Positions 12,579 through 22,331 of a DNA stretch of 64,000 nt are shown piece after piece; within the stretch, counting starts at the first letter, position 1, and every line of letters begins with the position of its first letter. The notes below the pieces were generated by a model that ran no database searches, was not told the DNA's origin, and was given only the letters and a program-made list of their open reading frames with translations. A program made the translations under genes and the position numbers. The stretch comes from Erigeron canadensis. Its lineage: Eukaryota; Streptophyta; Magnoliopsida; Asterales; Asteraceae. Location of the stretch: contig NC_057764.1 of assembly GCF_010389155.1 (NCBI RefSeq), forward strand, positions 17,236,001 through 17,300,000. The letters are read 5' to 3'.

Positions 12579-12972
12579 GTACTATCTCGGTTTGAATGTC
12601 GGTGTCATTTTTTTTCAATTTTTCTTGAATTTCTCGATTCTGTTAGTACTTCTGTGTTAACTGTGTGAATTAGAAGCATGTTCAGGATATGTGTAAATGA
12701 TTATTACATGTTTAAATGCTTTGTTTGATGTTTTTGAAAATTCAAAAACCCTTCCCCCTCTGTTCTTGAAAATAAACATGATCAGAGTGTGTTTAAATGG
12801 ATTGATGCGTTTCTGTTCAGATATGTTGCGTGATGATATTGTTAGTTTGGCTAGGGATGAATGTTATGCCATGCTCAAATTGCAGTTTGATCCATTGAAT
12901 GTAAATATTGATGTATGTTTGGCTAACTGAAAAGTGTTTAGCAAAAATATTTTATTTTAGAGTTAGTTGATT

Positions 12973-13665
12973 CTAAAACGATCTAAATTTAGATCGTTTT
13001 GATTTCTAAACGACTTGGAAGTAAAATAAGTTTACCATTCACCTTTTATGTTCTTTTCATGTTATTTCTTTGTTAAACCCTTGAGACTGAGACCAAAACG
13101 ATCTAATTTGGATCGTTCTTGGGTCTGTACGCTGTGTGGTTTGATAATGAGTTTGGAAATTCGATTGATGGGTAACTGAATTCTTATGAATTCGGTTCGC
13201 TCAAATCTGATATTTTTTAGTGTAAGGAGAAATCATGAATTTGATTTCTCTTTATATTTTTAAGTGTTGGAAAATCTTTAAAAGAGAAGTGAAGTGTTTC
13301 TCAAAATTTTTCCAAAACGATCTAATTTAGATCGTTTCATTTTTCTTCACTTCAAAAGTTTTTAACAAAACCTAAAACGATCTATTTTAGATCGTTTTAC
13401 CTTTTCTTTCCCATACTTAACATTTTTTTCTCTCTCTCACATGAGAAACTTAAAACGATCTCTTTTAGATCGTTTTACTTTCTTTTTCCATACTTAAAAC
13501 CTTTTCTCAAATAAAGGTTTAACACGATCTCTTTCAGATCGTTTCAACTTCAGTTTTCCATACTTCATTATTCTTCCTTTTAAATCTTTCAAAACGATCT
13601 AAATTTAGATCGTTTCATTTCTTTTTAACTAAGTTTTACTCAGAACGATCTAAATTTAGATCGTT
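12973..13665 (+). repeat. Palindrome array ACGATCT...AGATCGT (element C)
   Basis: About eight short inverted repeats with arms ACGATCT and AGATCGT (or one mismatch) are spaced 60-110 bp apart, at roughly 12,977, 13,097, 13,316, 13,377, 13,455, 13,523, 13,592 and 13,643. The 2-5 nt centres vary (AAATTT, AATTT, ATTTT, CTTTT). Flanks are unrelated T-rich sequence. Confidence 0.88.
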
Positions 13666-13781
13666 CAGATTTTTATACTTAGAAATTTTTTTCTTTCAAA
13701 TTTTTATTTTACTTTTATTCTTGTGTGGAGTGACAAACTATTTTGTATGATCATATAATTGTCATATATTTTGGAATATGA

Positions 13782-14025
13782 GGAATCGAACGCCTTTGTG
13801 TACTTCCTTATTATTCTCAAATATATCATACTTATATGATTATATATTATTTTCAAAAGTTATATACATATCAAAGTATATAAGAGTACAAAGAATTGAT
13901 CGCCTTTGTGAACTTCTTTGTAAACTTATATATGGAAAATATGTATTTAACTATTCTGTGTTTATTTTCTCATAACAAATGATTTATAAAGGATACACTG
14001 AGTTGATCGCCTTTGTGAACCTCCT
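13782..14025 (+). repeat. Three copies of the GAACGCCTTTGTGTACTT motif (element C)
   Basis: Copies at 13,782-13,807, 13,892-13,917 and about 14,000-14,025, the last two reading GATCGCCTTTGTGAAC. The same 26-bp block follows pol in A (two copies) and B (one copy at 51,324-51,349). They lie 110-350 bp upstream of the extra ORF. Confidence 0.8.
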
Positions 14026-14136
14026 TGTATTTTATATAAATTGTTTGTGTGAACCTTGTTATTTGTTATTCAAATATTATTTTTTTCTGTGTGTGTTAAA
14101 AGTTTTTATGTCTTAAAACAGAAAATTATAAAAATA

Positions 14137-15099
14137 ATGGATCATCAAGAGGAGGTTAGACATGATGAAGAGATTGCCATTAATGAATCAATAAAAGAAA
14201 TTCTTACAGCCGGAAATTCCATCAATATGAGAAATAATCGATATCTGAATGATCCTTTCAATGCTCCCGGCTTTCCAATTATTTCAGCAATCTTCCACAA
14301 TCATCCTCTTACTCAAGCTCTAACAGTAGATGTTGATCTGGCTGAATCATATTTATTTGATATGTGGAGATCCATTATCTTTGTGCAACCACATGATCCA
14401 TCTTCATCAAGGACTAAATCAAAAGTCAAATCTCCAGAACTTCGTAGACAAGGCTATTTTCAATTTGAACTTCATTCTGGAGAGAATACATATGACTTCG
14501 AATTCAATTTAGATGATTTCAGAAGATATTTAAGGCTACCAGAAGCAAACTCAAATGGGAGAAATGATTATGATGTATTTGAATCAAATGATGTGATGTT
14601 TGCTACCTTGATATCACTTGATTATGATGGTCCTCTGACAAAAACAACTGATTTTAAGCTGAAGAAGTTACCAAGAATTTGGTACTATGTGTTTTTTGTT
14701 CTCAGTAACTGTTTACATCCATATACAAGAGGAATGGATAACTTGACCCAGACAATGTTGTACATATTCTATGGGTTTGTTTTCAATCAGCACTACGACA
14801 TTGCTCAACTTCTTTGGGATCAGCTGATAGTAGCAGTAAATGGAAAAATATCTGCTCCCAAGAAGTATATTCCTCTCATAAGATTTCTCTCAGCAATTGT
14901 CCGAAGTATAATCAGGAACAAGAAGCACATTCTAAGACTTCTTGAAACAGGGAAAGTTATTACTCATCCATTCAAGTTTGTTAGAGACTCTGGTATCCCT
15001 AACTATTCTTATCTTATTCCATCATTTTTACTTGATATGGTTTCCGATGCTGATGATGCCAAGAAGGCATATCTGGACTGGATTAGAACAACTATGTGA
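14137..15099 (+). CDS. Extra retroelement ORF, N-terminal part (320 aa)
   Basis: The ATG at 14,137 (MDHQEEVRHDEEIAINESIK) is preferred over an upstream in-frame ATG at 14,056, whose 27 extra residues are hydrophobic and lie before a splice-acceptor-like CAG. The product looks globular: LSDGE-free acidic start, a Trp/Tyr/Phe-rich core (YLRLPEAN, KKLPRIWYYVFFVLSNCL, DIAQLLWDQLIVAV) and ends LDWIRTTM at TGA 15,097-15,099. The same frame is open on both sides of this stop, so it is the first part of one longer frame ending at 18,900. It resembles the extra ORF some plant LTR elements carry. I recognise no named domain and see no membrane anchor, so env-like is not supported. Function unknown. Confidence 0.7.
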   Translation: MDHQEEVRHDEEIAINESIKEILTAGNSINMRNNRYLNDPFNAPGFPIISAIFHNHPLTQALTVDVDLAESYLFDMWRSIIFVQPHDPSSSRTKSKVKSPELRRQGYFQFELHSGENTYDFEFNLDDFRRYLRLPEANSNGRNDYDVFESNDVMFATLISLDYDGPLTKTTDFKLKKLPRIWYYVFFVLSNCLHPYTRGMDNLTQTMLYIFYGFVFNQHYDIAQLLWDQLIVAVNGKISAPKKYIPLIRFLSAIVRSIIRNKKHILRLLETGKVITHPFKFVRDSGIPNYSYLIPSFLLDMVSDADDAKKAYLDWIRTTM

Positions 15100-18000
15100 C
15101 CGGAAAGCCTCCCGGTTCCTACCAAAGTTGTGCATAGGTCGCCAAGTGAGGGGTCTAAGAGGAAAAAAAAAGAGAGTGAGGGTGAATCCAGTTCAGGTAG
15201 GCCAAAGAGTAAGAAACAAAGAGGTGAAATGTTTGTGATAAAGTTGAGTAAGAAAGTACATCAACAAAAGAAGAAGGGAAGTTCAAAGAAAAAGAAGTTG
15301 AAAAGAAAAACACCAGTTGAACCTTCTTCTCGAACATCTTCTGAGGATACTATCTTTGAGTCTGGGACTCCAAGACCAATTCGATCACCACCTCCTAAAA
15401 CCTCAAATATCAGAAGATCACCATCACCAAGAACACCATCACCACAAAAACATTCTTCACCAATTCAAACATCTCCACTTTCAGAAATTCTAACACCAGA
15501 ACCCCCAACAATGCCTCAATCACAACCAATTCCAACTGAAATTCCTTCATCAACAATTTCTACAACTGTTTTTCTATCTCCTCCACCGACATACTTTCAA
15601 GGCCGCAGGAAGTCCATTCCTGTTAACATCAAAAAGAAAACATTCAAAAGATCTCGCTTTGAGTACGATCGTTTCTCCCGAGCTGAACAAGAAGATGTGG
15701 CTGATTCTGATATTGATTCATCTGATAATGAAGCCAATCAATTTGCTGATGATGTCATGGACATCCCGGAGGAACAAGGTGGAAATGAGGGAGGAGTTGA
15801 AAATGTTAGAGAGGATGAGAGGTCCGGGCTAGGTATAAGGCATAAAGAAAACGTTGGCCTTCCATTAGTCCAAACAACATATACTCGCCGGGTTCGACCT
15901 AGGATAGAAGACAAAAGCTCCCAACTCTTGCACGGTCAAACCTCCACTAGCCATTCGGAAGTCTCTCTACAGACTGACGTCTCATTTCTGCATGGGCAAA
16001 ATCCACGTACTCCATCCCAGTCTCCTTCAGAGTCTGTGGATGTTGAAGATAAAGAGACATATGCCCCTCTCTTGACTTTCGTTTCTGCACATTTGTCTAG
16101 TACCCCTAGGACACTTACACCGATTGTTATACCATCTGCACATCTAGGTGATGCTGCCGGAACAAACATAGAGAGCTCGGCTTTAGTGCCCTCTCAAGGA
16201 TTGTTTGGAAGTTCTTCCATTGCTAACATTATGCCAGCTTTGAACGAAGGCATCCGTGTAGCTGAATTGGCTCAGCGACAGTTTGAACTCTCTCGAGCTC
16301 GAGCAGTTGCTGTAGCTATTCGTGCTTTGGGTTTAACGGTTGATCTAAGTGACACCGGTGTTATGTTTGTCCACTTTGCAAAGGATTCTGGTTGTGAAGC
16401 CGAATCATCAACTGTTGCTCAAAATCTTGAACCAACAGGAAATCCTGTGACAATCATGATGTCGTCAGGTCACTCAGTAGAACCACTTGGAACTACTGAT
16501 GTGTCAGCTTCTATTACTCCTGATACTTCAATTACTGAATCTCCAGCTGTTGTAACATTATATCCAATTGTTCGTAATCTTGTGACTCATCTGGTTGAAG
16601 GGATTGAACAAGAACAAGAAAGTGTTTTACGTGCTTCCCGATATACTATTACTGGAAAACTTCCAATGACTCAAACCAGTTCTTCACCACACAGATTGCT
16701 TACTGGTGGTGCACTTAGAATTAGCTCATCTTTTGTTACTCCAATCTCAACACCTACTCCTCATATTTCAACTGTTCCAACTGTTATTCCTTTGTCATCT
16801 CAACCAATCATATCAACACCACCGATTACTCAATCATCTCCAATTTCATCACCAACACCCCCAGAAATTCCAACTTCATCAACTCAACAATCATTTCTCG
16901 ATCCTGATTCTCCTGATTCTTCTTCAAGTTCTTCATCTTCATCGGAATCTGATCTCAGTGATACTTATTTGAATAACTATACTGCTAATAGGCTTCATGA
17001 AAGTGGTATATCCACTGATACTCTCATAATGGCAGTACTTTGTCGATTAAGATCTGAAGAGCCTAATCTGAATCCACCAAAGCAAGCCATCTGTCAATCA
17101 ATTCTCTCTTATCAACATTTCTTGGATACTGATAATGCTCATAAGGCTGAAACTGAAGCAATTCGAAAGAGATTAATTGAGCTTGAACAACAATGTCGAC
17201 CGGCCACTATCTTAAGGAGTCGGGATGATCAAAATCCGGATGATCAACCCGAGGGGGAGAATAATGTTCAAGATAGTGGAGAAGGTCATAATACAACACA
17301 AGAAGCAAGTGTTCAAGATACAACAAAAGGAAATCAAGATCAAAGTCAAAGTGTGGATATTCCTTCATCATCTCAAGCTCGTCAAGTTCATAATTCTGAT
17401 TCAGATGATCTGCCTCCACTTGTTAAATATATCTCTCACTACTACTCAACTACATCAAGTTCTGATCAATCTAGTGATCTTGATCCGTTTCAACCAGGGA
17501 AGAGGACTGATGATGACAGTGATTCTGATTCGGATGATTCTAATGATGCTCCACCAAGACCTGTTATGTCTCAAGAACAATTTGAGAAAGATATCTTTGA
17601 AGAGATTGTCAATCATATAAGAGATACAAATAATCTTGACACCCCAAGAGAGCTTAGCATGGGTATTAGACATCCAAGAATCACTCGAGACAAAATCTGG
17701 CAAATCAATGAAGGATATTTTTATGAGAATTATGCTCAAATGCTAGATCTGGATGTCAGACCTGAAGAATTAGTATGCAGGGCAAGATACACTGAAGAAA
17801 GAGCCTTCCCGATTTACTGCTCATCTGAGGAAAGACTCAACATGACCTTGAATAGGTTGAGAGCATTCTTTCTTTTCAGACATCAAAATCAAAGGGATGC
17901 ATACTTAGAAATGATGAATGCTGAAAGCACAGTAAGAAGTGAAGAGTGGTATAATCAGTTCCAGAGTCCAATCACAAGAGTGTTGACATTAATTGCTCCT

Positions 18001-18297
18001 ATCAAGTATCAGAACCAAAGACTTGTCCGATTTAGAGTTCAAAGAGCTGATGGTCACATTTATGCTATTCATGAAGAATCTTTCCAATACTTACCAATCT
18101 CTGACATCCTCTTTCTCTACAACCAGTATGCTCATTTGATTACAAAGACTCCAGATCAACTCCTTGCTTATGAAGCTCTGAAGAGTCACATTCAGGCTTT
18201 AATCAGATATTATGAGTTTAATGAGTTCCAGATTGGTCTAGAAAGGAGAACAAGAAGAATTAATCTCATGAGACCAAATCAGAGAGCAGGAGGTTAG
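15100..18297 (+). CDS. Extra retroelement ORF, central part (about 1065 codons)
   Basis: The first ATG is 15,130 but the frame is open from the codon after the 15,097 TGA. Three zones are visible: a basic Lys-rich start (KKKKLKRKTP), a long Pro/Ser/Thr-rich disordered stretch with many SPSPRTPSP-like runs and acidic patches to about residue 780, and a folded-looking C-terminal zone (from about 17,560) with VMSQEQFEKDIFEEIVNHI, RAFFLFRHQNQRDAY and SDILFLYNQYAHLI. A short ELAQRQFELSRARAVAVA helix lies near residue 380. TAG at 18,295-18,297 interrupts the same frame, which continues to 18,900. I do not recognise a family. It could be a nucleic-acid-binding structural protein, but that is a guess from composition. 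Confidence 0.65.
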   Translation, partial: PESLPVPTKVVHRSPSEGSKRKKKESEGESSSGRPKSKKQRGEMFVIKLSKKVHQQKKKGSSKKKKLKRKTPVEPSSRTSSEDTIFESGTPRPIRSPPPKTSNIRRSPSPRTPSPQKHSSPIQTSPLSEILTPEPPTMPQSQPIPTEIPSSTISTTVFLSPPPTYFQGRRKSIPVNIKKKTFKRSRFEYDRFSRAEQEDVADSDIDSSDNEANQFADDVMDIPEEQGGNEGGVENVREDERSGLGIRHKENVGLPLVQTTYTRRVRPRIEDKSSQLLHGQTSTSHSEVSLQTDVSFLHGQNPRTPSQSPSESVDVEDKETYAPLLTFVSAHLSSTPRTLTPIVIPSAHLGDAAGTNIESSALVPSQGLFGSSSIANIMPALNEGIRVAELAQRQFELSRARAVAVAIRALGLTVDLSDTGVMFVHFAKDSGCEAESSTVAQNLEPTGNPVTIMMSSGHSVEPLGTTDVSASITPDTSITESPAVVTLYPIVRNLVTHLVEGIEQEQESVLRASRYTITGKLPMTQTSSSPHRLLTGGALRISSSFVTPISTPTPHISTVPTVIPLSSQPIISTPPITQSSPISSPTPPEIPTSSTQQSFLDPDSPDSSSSSSSSSESDLSDTYLNNYTANRLHESGISTDTLIMAVLCRLRSEEPNLNPPKQAICQSILSYQHFLDTDNAHKAETEAIRKRLIELEQQCRPATILRSRDDQNPDDQPEGENNVQDSGEGHNTTQEASVQDTTKGNQDQSQSVDIPSSSQARQVHNSDSDDLPPLVKYISHYYSTTSSSDQSSDLDPFQPGKRTDDDSDSDSDDSNDAPPRPVMSQEQFEKDIFEEIVNHIRDTNNLDTPRELSMGIRHPRITRDKIWQINEGYFYENYAQMLDLDVRPEELVCRARYTEERAFPIYCSSEERLNMTLNRLRAFFLFRHQNQRDAYLEMMNAESTVRSEEWYNQFQSPITRVLTLIAPIKYQNQRLVRFRVQRADGHIYAIHEESFQYLPISDILFLYNQYAHLITKTPDQLLAYEALKSHIQALIRYYEFNEFQIGLERRTRRINLMRPNQRAGG

Positions 18298-18300
18298 GAG

Positions 18301-18900
18301 TTGGATTCTTATCAGATTGGAGATCCAATAGAAGAATTGGATGGATTTGTTTTCATTAACAGCTTCAGAGGAAAAATATTTGTCCGTGCATCTGATTTTC
18401 CCAAGTATTCAGATGGCACTCTGAAATATTGTTTATTCTTCCTCAGAGCCATTCATGATAATCCCGATCCCAGTGAAAATGAAAACATCCAGATTCAAAG
18501 AGAAAGACACATAAGAAGGATCCAAGCGACAATTGACATGCGTCAAAGGGTTAGAGATCTTATTGCTGTCAGAACTATTAGACCAAGAGAAGGAATCATT
18601 CATACTGAGACAGGTTCATGGGTTCTTTGGAATCCAAGTCATGAACGAGGTCCTCATAATATTCATCCAGTTAACTTTCAAGATAATATCAGATTGCCCG
18701 ATGAACGTCCAGAAGGTGCTAACTGGCATTTCATTCCTAAGAGGTATTGGAATGACTCTTGGAATAGTTACAAGAAAAGAGCTTTTTGGAATTCTATGAA
18801 AGATAAGCCATCTACATCAAAAGCAGCTCAAGATTACAAGAAAAGAAAGAACAAGAAAAGACGAGCTGAGAAAAGAAGGAGGAGGAACAGGAGGAACTGA
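18301..18900 (+). CDS. Extra retroelement ORF, C-terminal part (199 codons)
   Basis: This directly continues the preceding frame after a single TAG; it begins with GAG TTG, has no ATG near the start, and reads ELDSYQIGDPIEELDGFVFINS. The remaining domain has conserved-looking aromatic and charged blocks (TLKYCLFFLRAIHDNPDP, GAHW-type NWHFIPKRYWNDSW) and ends in a very basic tail rich in KK and RRRR, then TGA at 18,898-18,900. The basic tail suggests nucleic acid binding or nuclear targeting (inference). It is best seen as the C-terminus of the 14,137 frame, not a separate gene. PPT and LTR begin 20-30 bp downstream. Confidence 0.65.
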   Translation: MDSYQIGDPIEELDGFVFINSFRGKIFVRASDFPKYSDGTLKYCLFFLRAIHDNPDPSENENIQIQRERHIRRIQATIDMRQRVRDLIAVRTIRPREGIIHTETGSWVLWNPSHERGPHNIHPVNFQDNIRLPDERPEGANWHFIPKRYWNDSWNSYKKRAFWNSMKDKPSTSKAAQDYKKRKNKKRRAEKRRRRNRRN

Positions 18901-18919
18901 TAGAAGACAACCAAGCACT

Positions 18920-18930
18920 AAGGGGGAGAA
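18920..18930 (+). promoter_or_regulatory. Polypurine tract of element C
   Basis: AAGGGGGAGAA lies directly before the LTR start TGTTAGAAAT, the plus-strand primer site for reverse transcription. The same tract precedes the 3' LTR of element B. Confidence 0.9.
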
Positions 18931-19212
18931 TGTTAGAAATTCAAAATAGTGCTTAGTTGTATTTCCTTATCTTTGTTATTTTGTATATGTAATATAAGGT
19001 TGAGGCGGAGCTTATGCATTTACTTAGAGTATAAATACCCTTCAAGCCTTAACTTTTTGTAACCTTTTTAGACATATATTGAAAAATATATTTCCAAGCT
19101 TTACTCACACACACCTCTGTCTCTCTCAATACACACACTAACACACACACATCCACCATTGTTACTCACCTTACTTCCGCACCCGAACACGAACGATTTA
19201 TGGTATATTACA
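18931..19212 (+). repeat. 3' LTR of element C (282 bp)
   Basis: Begins TGTTAGAAATTCAAAATAGTG and ends GGTATATTACA. It contains a TATA box AGTATAAATACCC near 19,030 and a CA-rich end region, as in the LTRs of A and B. The 5-bp flank ACACA (19,213-19,217) should be one TSD copy; the other is left of the window. Confidence 0.9.
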
Positions 19213-19464
19213 ACACAGTTGACTGATATTGATAAGATTGTGTTTTAAACCATTCACATAGGCAACCTTTGTGAATTTTATCAGCCTATTAGAGAGAGAT
19301 CCATATCCTTCAGTTTGGCCAGTTGAGTTGTCACCAAACACTACTGTGGGACCATCAGTCTCCACGAAGTTATCCAGCAAGTCCTTGGATCCAGTCATGT
19401 GTTTTGAACATCCACTGTCCAAATACCACACTTCTTTTCCTTGCAAGGCCTGCATTGATAACAA
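19213..19464 (-). pseudogene. Copia protease start (element D, truncated by C)
   Basis: The frame reads GKEVWYLDSGCSKHMTGSKDLLDNF with the intact protease DSG motif, then VVFGDNSTGQTEGYG and LKHNLINISQLC. The last few residues of the open frame come from the inserted LTR of C. The frame is the same as that of the upstream gag segment, separated only by the TAA at 19,474-19,476. Confidence 0.88.
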
Positions 19465-19473
19465 TAGAAGGAT

Positions 19474-20505
19474 TTACGTAGAATTATAGGAATCCCTGCT
19501 GATGTCATTATCAGCAGAGAATGAATGAGAGAGAAGAGAAGAATCATCATCTATGGAAAGAGAAGGAGTGACTGAAGTATTAGCATTTTCATCAACTGAA
19601 AGTGTTTCAATTAGTTGGTTGGTACGAGGCATGTAACTTGTGGCCGCAACAGTATCTCCTTGATTATTTGAGGAAGGAGTAACAGAGTTTCCAGTGTCAA
19701 GAATAACCAAGTTGCTAACTTGATTGTTATTTCCATATTCTACAAGGATACTGTCAGTACCATTGGAGATAATTTCTTGAGAGAAAGGAAGGGAGATACG
19801 TTGAGAGGCAATGAATTCAGGAATATTGCTTTCATTGAGAACAAAATTATTTTTTGAATTCATGTTGGATTCAGCAAGAGGAGCTTGCACATTGACAGCA
19901 GAAGTAGGAACAATAGGAGATGAGGGAGGATTTGGCTGGATGACAATTCCAGGAGGGTTCCTGGAGTTATTGTTATTACAATCAGCAGCAATGTGTCCTC
20001 TTTCACCACAAAGATAACACTTTTTACTACTATTCTGATTTAGAGTCGGAAAATCCTTAAGTTGTGAGGATAGGTCGTTAACACGTTTGGTCAGCTCACA
20101 AATTTCAGGATTATTAGTGGAGGTTGATGCTGCACAAGAAGTCCTTTTCTTTTTTGATTTAAGAGAAGGAGACTTCTTTTGATGCAGTAAAGGAATAGAC
20201 TTTGGAACAGGACCAAGATTGGATTTGTCCTTAGATTGAGAATTAGAAGAGGAAGGATCAAAGTGAGTCTGAGCAATTTGCTGACCTCCTTGTTGAGGAG
20301 GTTTAACCTGCTGAGCAGGTCTGAAATGCTGAGTCTCCAAAGGAGATTTTCCAGCTTGCTGTCCTTCTGGTTGAGAAGGTCTGACCTGCTGAATAGGTCT
20401 GAAATGCTGGGAGAAAAGGGTTCCTTTAGGAATATAAATGGAATTGGATTGCTGATAGCGAGCATCAGCGAACCTAGCTCTCCTATTCATTAAATGACCA
20501 TGCAT
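19474..20505 (-). pseudogene. Gag C-terminal part with second zinc knuckle (element D)
   Basis: The segment is Gln/Pro/Ser-rich with QQVKPPQ-like repeats at its start, then KKCYLCGERGHIAADC, a CX2CX4HX4C knuckle for RNA binding, and a disordered Ser/Asn-rich end. The frame is continuous upstream through 20,637 to a TAA at 20,638-20,640 that separates it from the previous segment, so the ATG at 20,503-20,505 is not the true start. Protease follows in the same frame after one stop. Confidence 0.8.
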
Positions 20506-20637
20506 TGCAGCCTTTCTGCCAGCATGTGAAGAATTTGAAGAGGAGGGTGAGAGCTGAGACGCATGATGTTCAGCAACTACAGAGGGAATGAAAGACTCAA
20601 CAGGTTGACTGGCAGGTGCAGCTCGCTGAGGAGTACT

Positions 20638-21696
20638 TTAGTCATATGGAACAGCTTGTTGAGGAGGTTTAACCTGTTGAGCAATAGGCCTGTAACCATC
20701 ACTTGAAGGATTTTCTTCAAAGGTTTGAGAAGGGGAATATTGAATTTCGCTTTCATTTGGCATCATATCAATGATGGGATGATCAGGGAAAATTGTTTTT
20801 GCAAAACTAGGAGAAGAATTAGTTTTAGTTTTGGTAGAAGACGAAGAAGTGATGGGTAAGGATGAAACATTATCAAGTTCGGACTGATAATCATTCACTC
20901 CTTTGGTGAAGTAATACTTCATCATTTCTTCAGGAGAAGCAACAGCACTTGGAGGAATTCTTTCTTCAGCAGCAGGACTGTCACCAAAGTGATTGGTAAC
21001 TAGGGCAGTAGTCTCATAATCTCCACCAATGATGGCTTTGATTTGAGTAGGCATCAGCTTGCTGAAGATTTGGTCATGAAGCTTGGAGGCTTTAGACCAT
21101 AAGATAACAATTTTTTCAAGGTCAGCGACCTTATTTATTAATTCTTCATTTGATTTCTGAAGATTGTGATTAAGAAGTTTTTGAGACTCAAGCTCAACAT
21201 GGACATTTCTCAGGTCCTTGAGCTTGTCATTTTTATCACTTAGCTCAGCACTAATGGATTCAACAAACTGAATGTCACAAGTAAGCGATTCAAAATTTTC
21301 TGACTCACTTTCTTCGGAAGCAGAAGAAAAATTGCATACCTTTTTTAGAGTGACATTCACCCACTGACTGGAACAGACTTGATCTTTTGTTAGTGCTTGA
21401 TCATCAACGAGTGCCATAAGGCAGATGGCATCAACATATTCTTCCTCGTCAGCTTCAGATTCATCAGAGTCTGCCCAGTCATGTTGTTCAGCAACAAGAC
21501 TCTTGGCATGAAGCTTAGCTTCCTCAACGTCAGCCATCTTAGCACGAAGCTCATAGTACTTCTTTTTGTATTCATCAGCAGGCTTGACTGAGGAGGGTCT
21601 TACTGAAAAGAAAGGAGAGGGTTTCGCTGCCTGCAAGGATGGAATAGAAACATTGCATTCTTTTTGGTAATGCCTTTCCGACCACATCTCCAACAC
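20638..21696 (-). pseudogene. Gag middle part (element D)
   Basis: Begins within the first zinc knuckle (HYQKEC) after a 1-bp frameshift near 21,690, followed by YKKKYYELRAKMADVEEAKLHAKSL, an acidic stretch, and a helical region with LRNVHVELESQKLLNHNLQK-type heptads suggesting coiled coil. Ends at TAA 20,638-20,640, which is in frame with the next segment. No named domain recognised for this linker. Confidence 0.78.
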
Positions 21697-22331
21697 TCTT
21701 CCTGCGATTTGTCAACCACTGGTTTTTGAGAAAAAGTCGATTTGCGACTATTCCATTTTTTGGAATATCTCTTACCAGCGATAAGGGCAAATTGCATGAA
21801 GTCTGAGAATATTTCTTGTCTCTCCTCAATATCGAGGTCATTGACAAGATCTTGTAGATAAGATGGGGTAGAAGAGCTGCTATTGACATGGATGGAGTCA
21901 ACTTCAGCAGAGACCAGGGCAAGAGGGTCATGAGAATAAGAAACATTAGATAGAGAAGAAGAAGATGAACCAGCATGCCTCTTAGATTCCGCTTCTGCTC
22001 TCAAGTTTTGAGCGAGGGCTCTCTCTTAAAATTGAAGAGTACCATAAAGCGATTCCAAGTCATGCATCTTTAGTTGCTTGGTAGTACGGAGTATCTGTCT
22101 TAAACCTTGCCATTTAATTGGAAGGCTGTCAATGAACTTGTGGCATACTTCAAGCATATCATGCTCTATGCCAGCATTTGTCATATCATTCAAAAGACAC
22201 TTGAAGCGATTGTAAGTGCCATCCAGATTCTCATTTGGAAGAGAAAAGAATCCTTCAGAGGCACGCTTCAGATCTATCTTTTTAGTAGCAAGAACATCTT
22301 CCGTACCATCGAATTTGGTACAAAGATTGTC
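21600..22331 (-). pseudogene. Gag capsid-like part up to zinc knuckle (element D)
   Basis: Continues the gag frame after a TGA at 22,332-22,334 (the codon after KKV, where Trp would be expected). It is open to a TAA at 22,026-22,028, then open again through ERALAQNLRAEAESKR to ECWRCGRKG, the first half of a CX2CX4HX4C knuckle. The frame is lost there by a 1-bp change; the knuckle's His and last Cys are in the next frame. Confidence 0.75.

Larger units (their letters stand above)
12579..14121 (+). other. Possible intron in leader of the extra ORF (element C)
   Basis: CCACAG|GTACTATC at 12,579 fits a plant 5' splice site, and a T-rich stretch ending TCTTAAAACAG at 14,121 fits a 3' splice site. 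The ATG of the extra ORF is 15 bases downstream at 14,137. The 1.54-kb interval is T-rich, lacks a long frame and holds all the palindromes. This is a pattern match only, without transcript evidence. Confidence 0.35.
10481..19212 (+). mobile_element. Copia-lineage element C, pol-deleted, with long extra ORF
   Basis: The plus-strand remnant starts inside gag at the A insertion and ends with a 3' LTR at 19,212. Order: C-terminal gag, a degenerate protease start, no integrase, RT or RNase H, a non-coding block with palindromes and the GAACGCC motifs, a long extra reading frame, polypurine tract, LTR. LTR termini and gag show it belongs to the lineage of A and B. It is inserted in D's protease region: the D frame reads into the LTR at 19,212/19,213. 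The TSD partner and 5' LTR lie left of the window. Its structure suggests a non-autonomous derivative depending on Pol from relatives; this is inference. Confidence 0.85.

Noticed and set aside
9478..13665. CRISPR-like array
   Set aside because: The repeats are short palindromes with irregular spacing in a plant retroelement leader; no cas genes and the host is eukaryotic.
14137..18900. Env-like (membrane glycoprotein) interpretation of the extra ORF
   Set aside because: I see no signal peptide or convincing membrane segment after the 14,137 ATG; the hydrophobic stretch before it is likely intronic.
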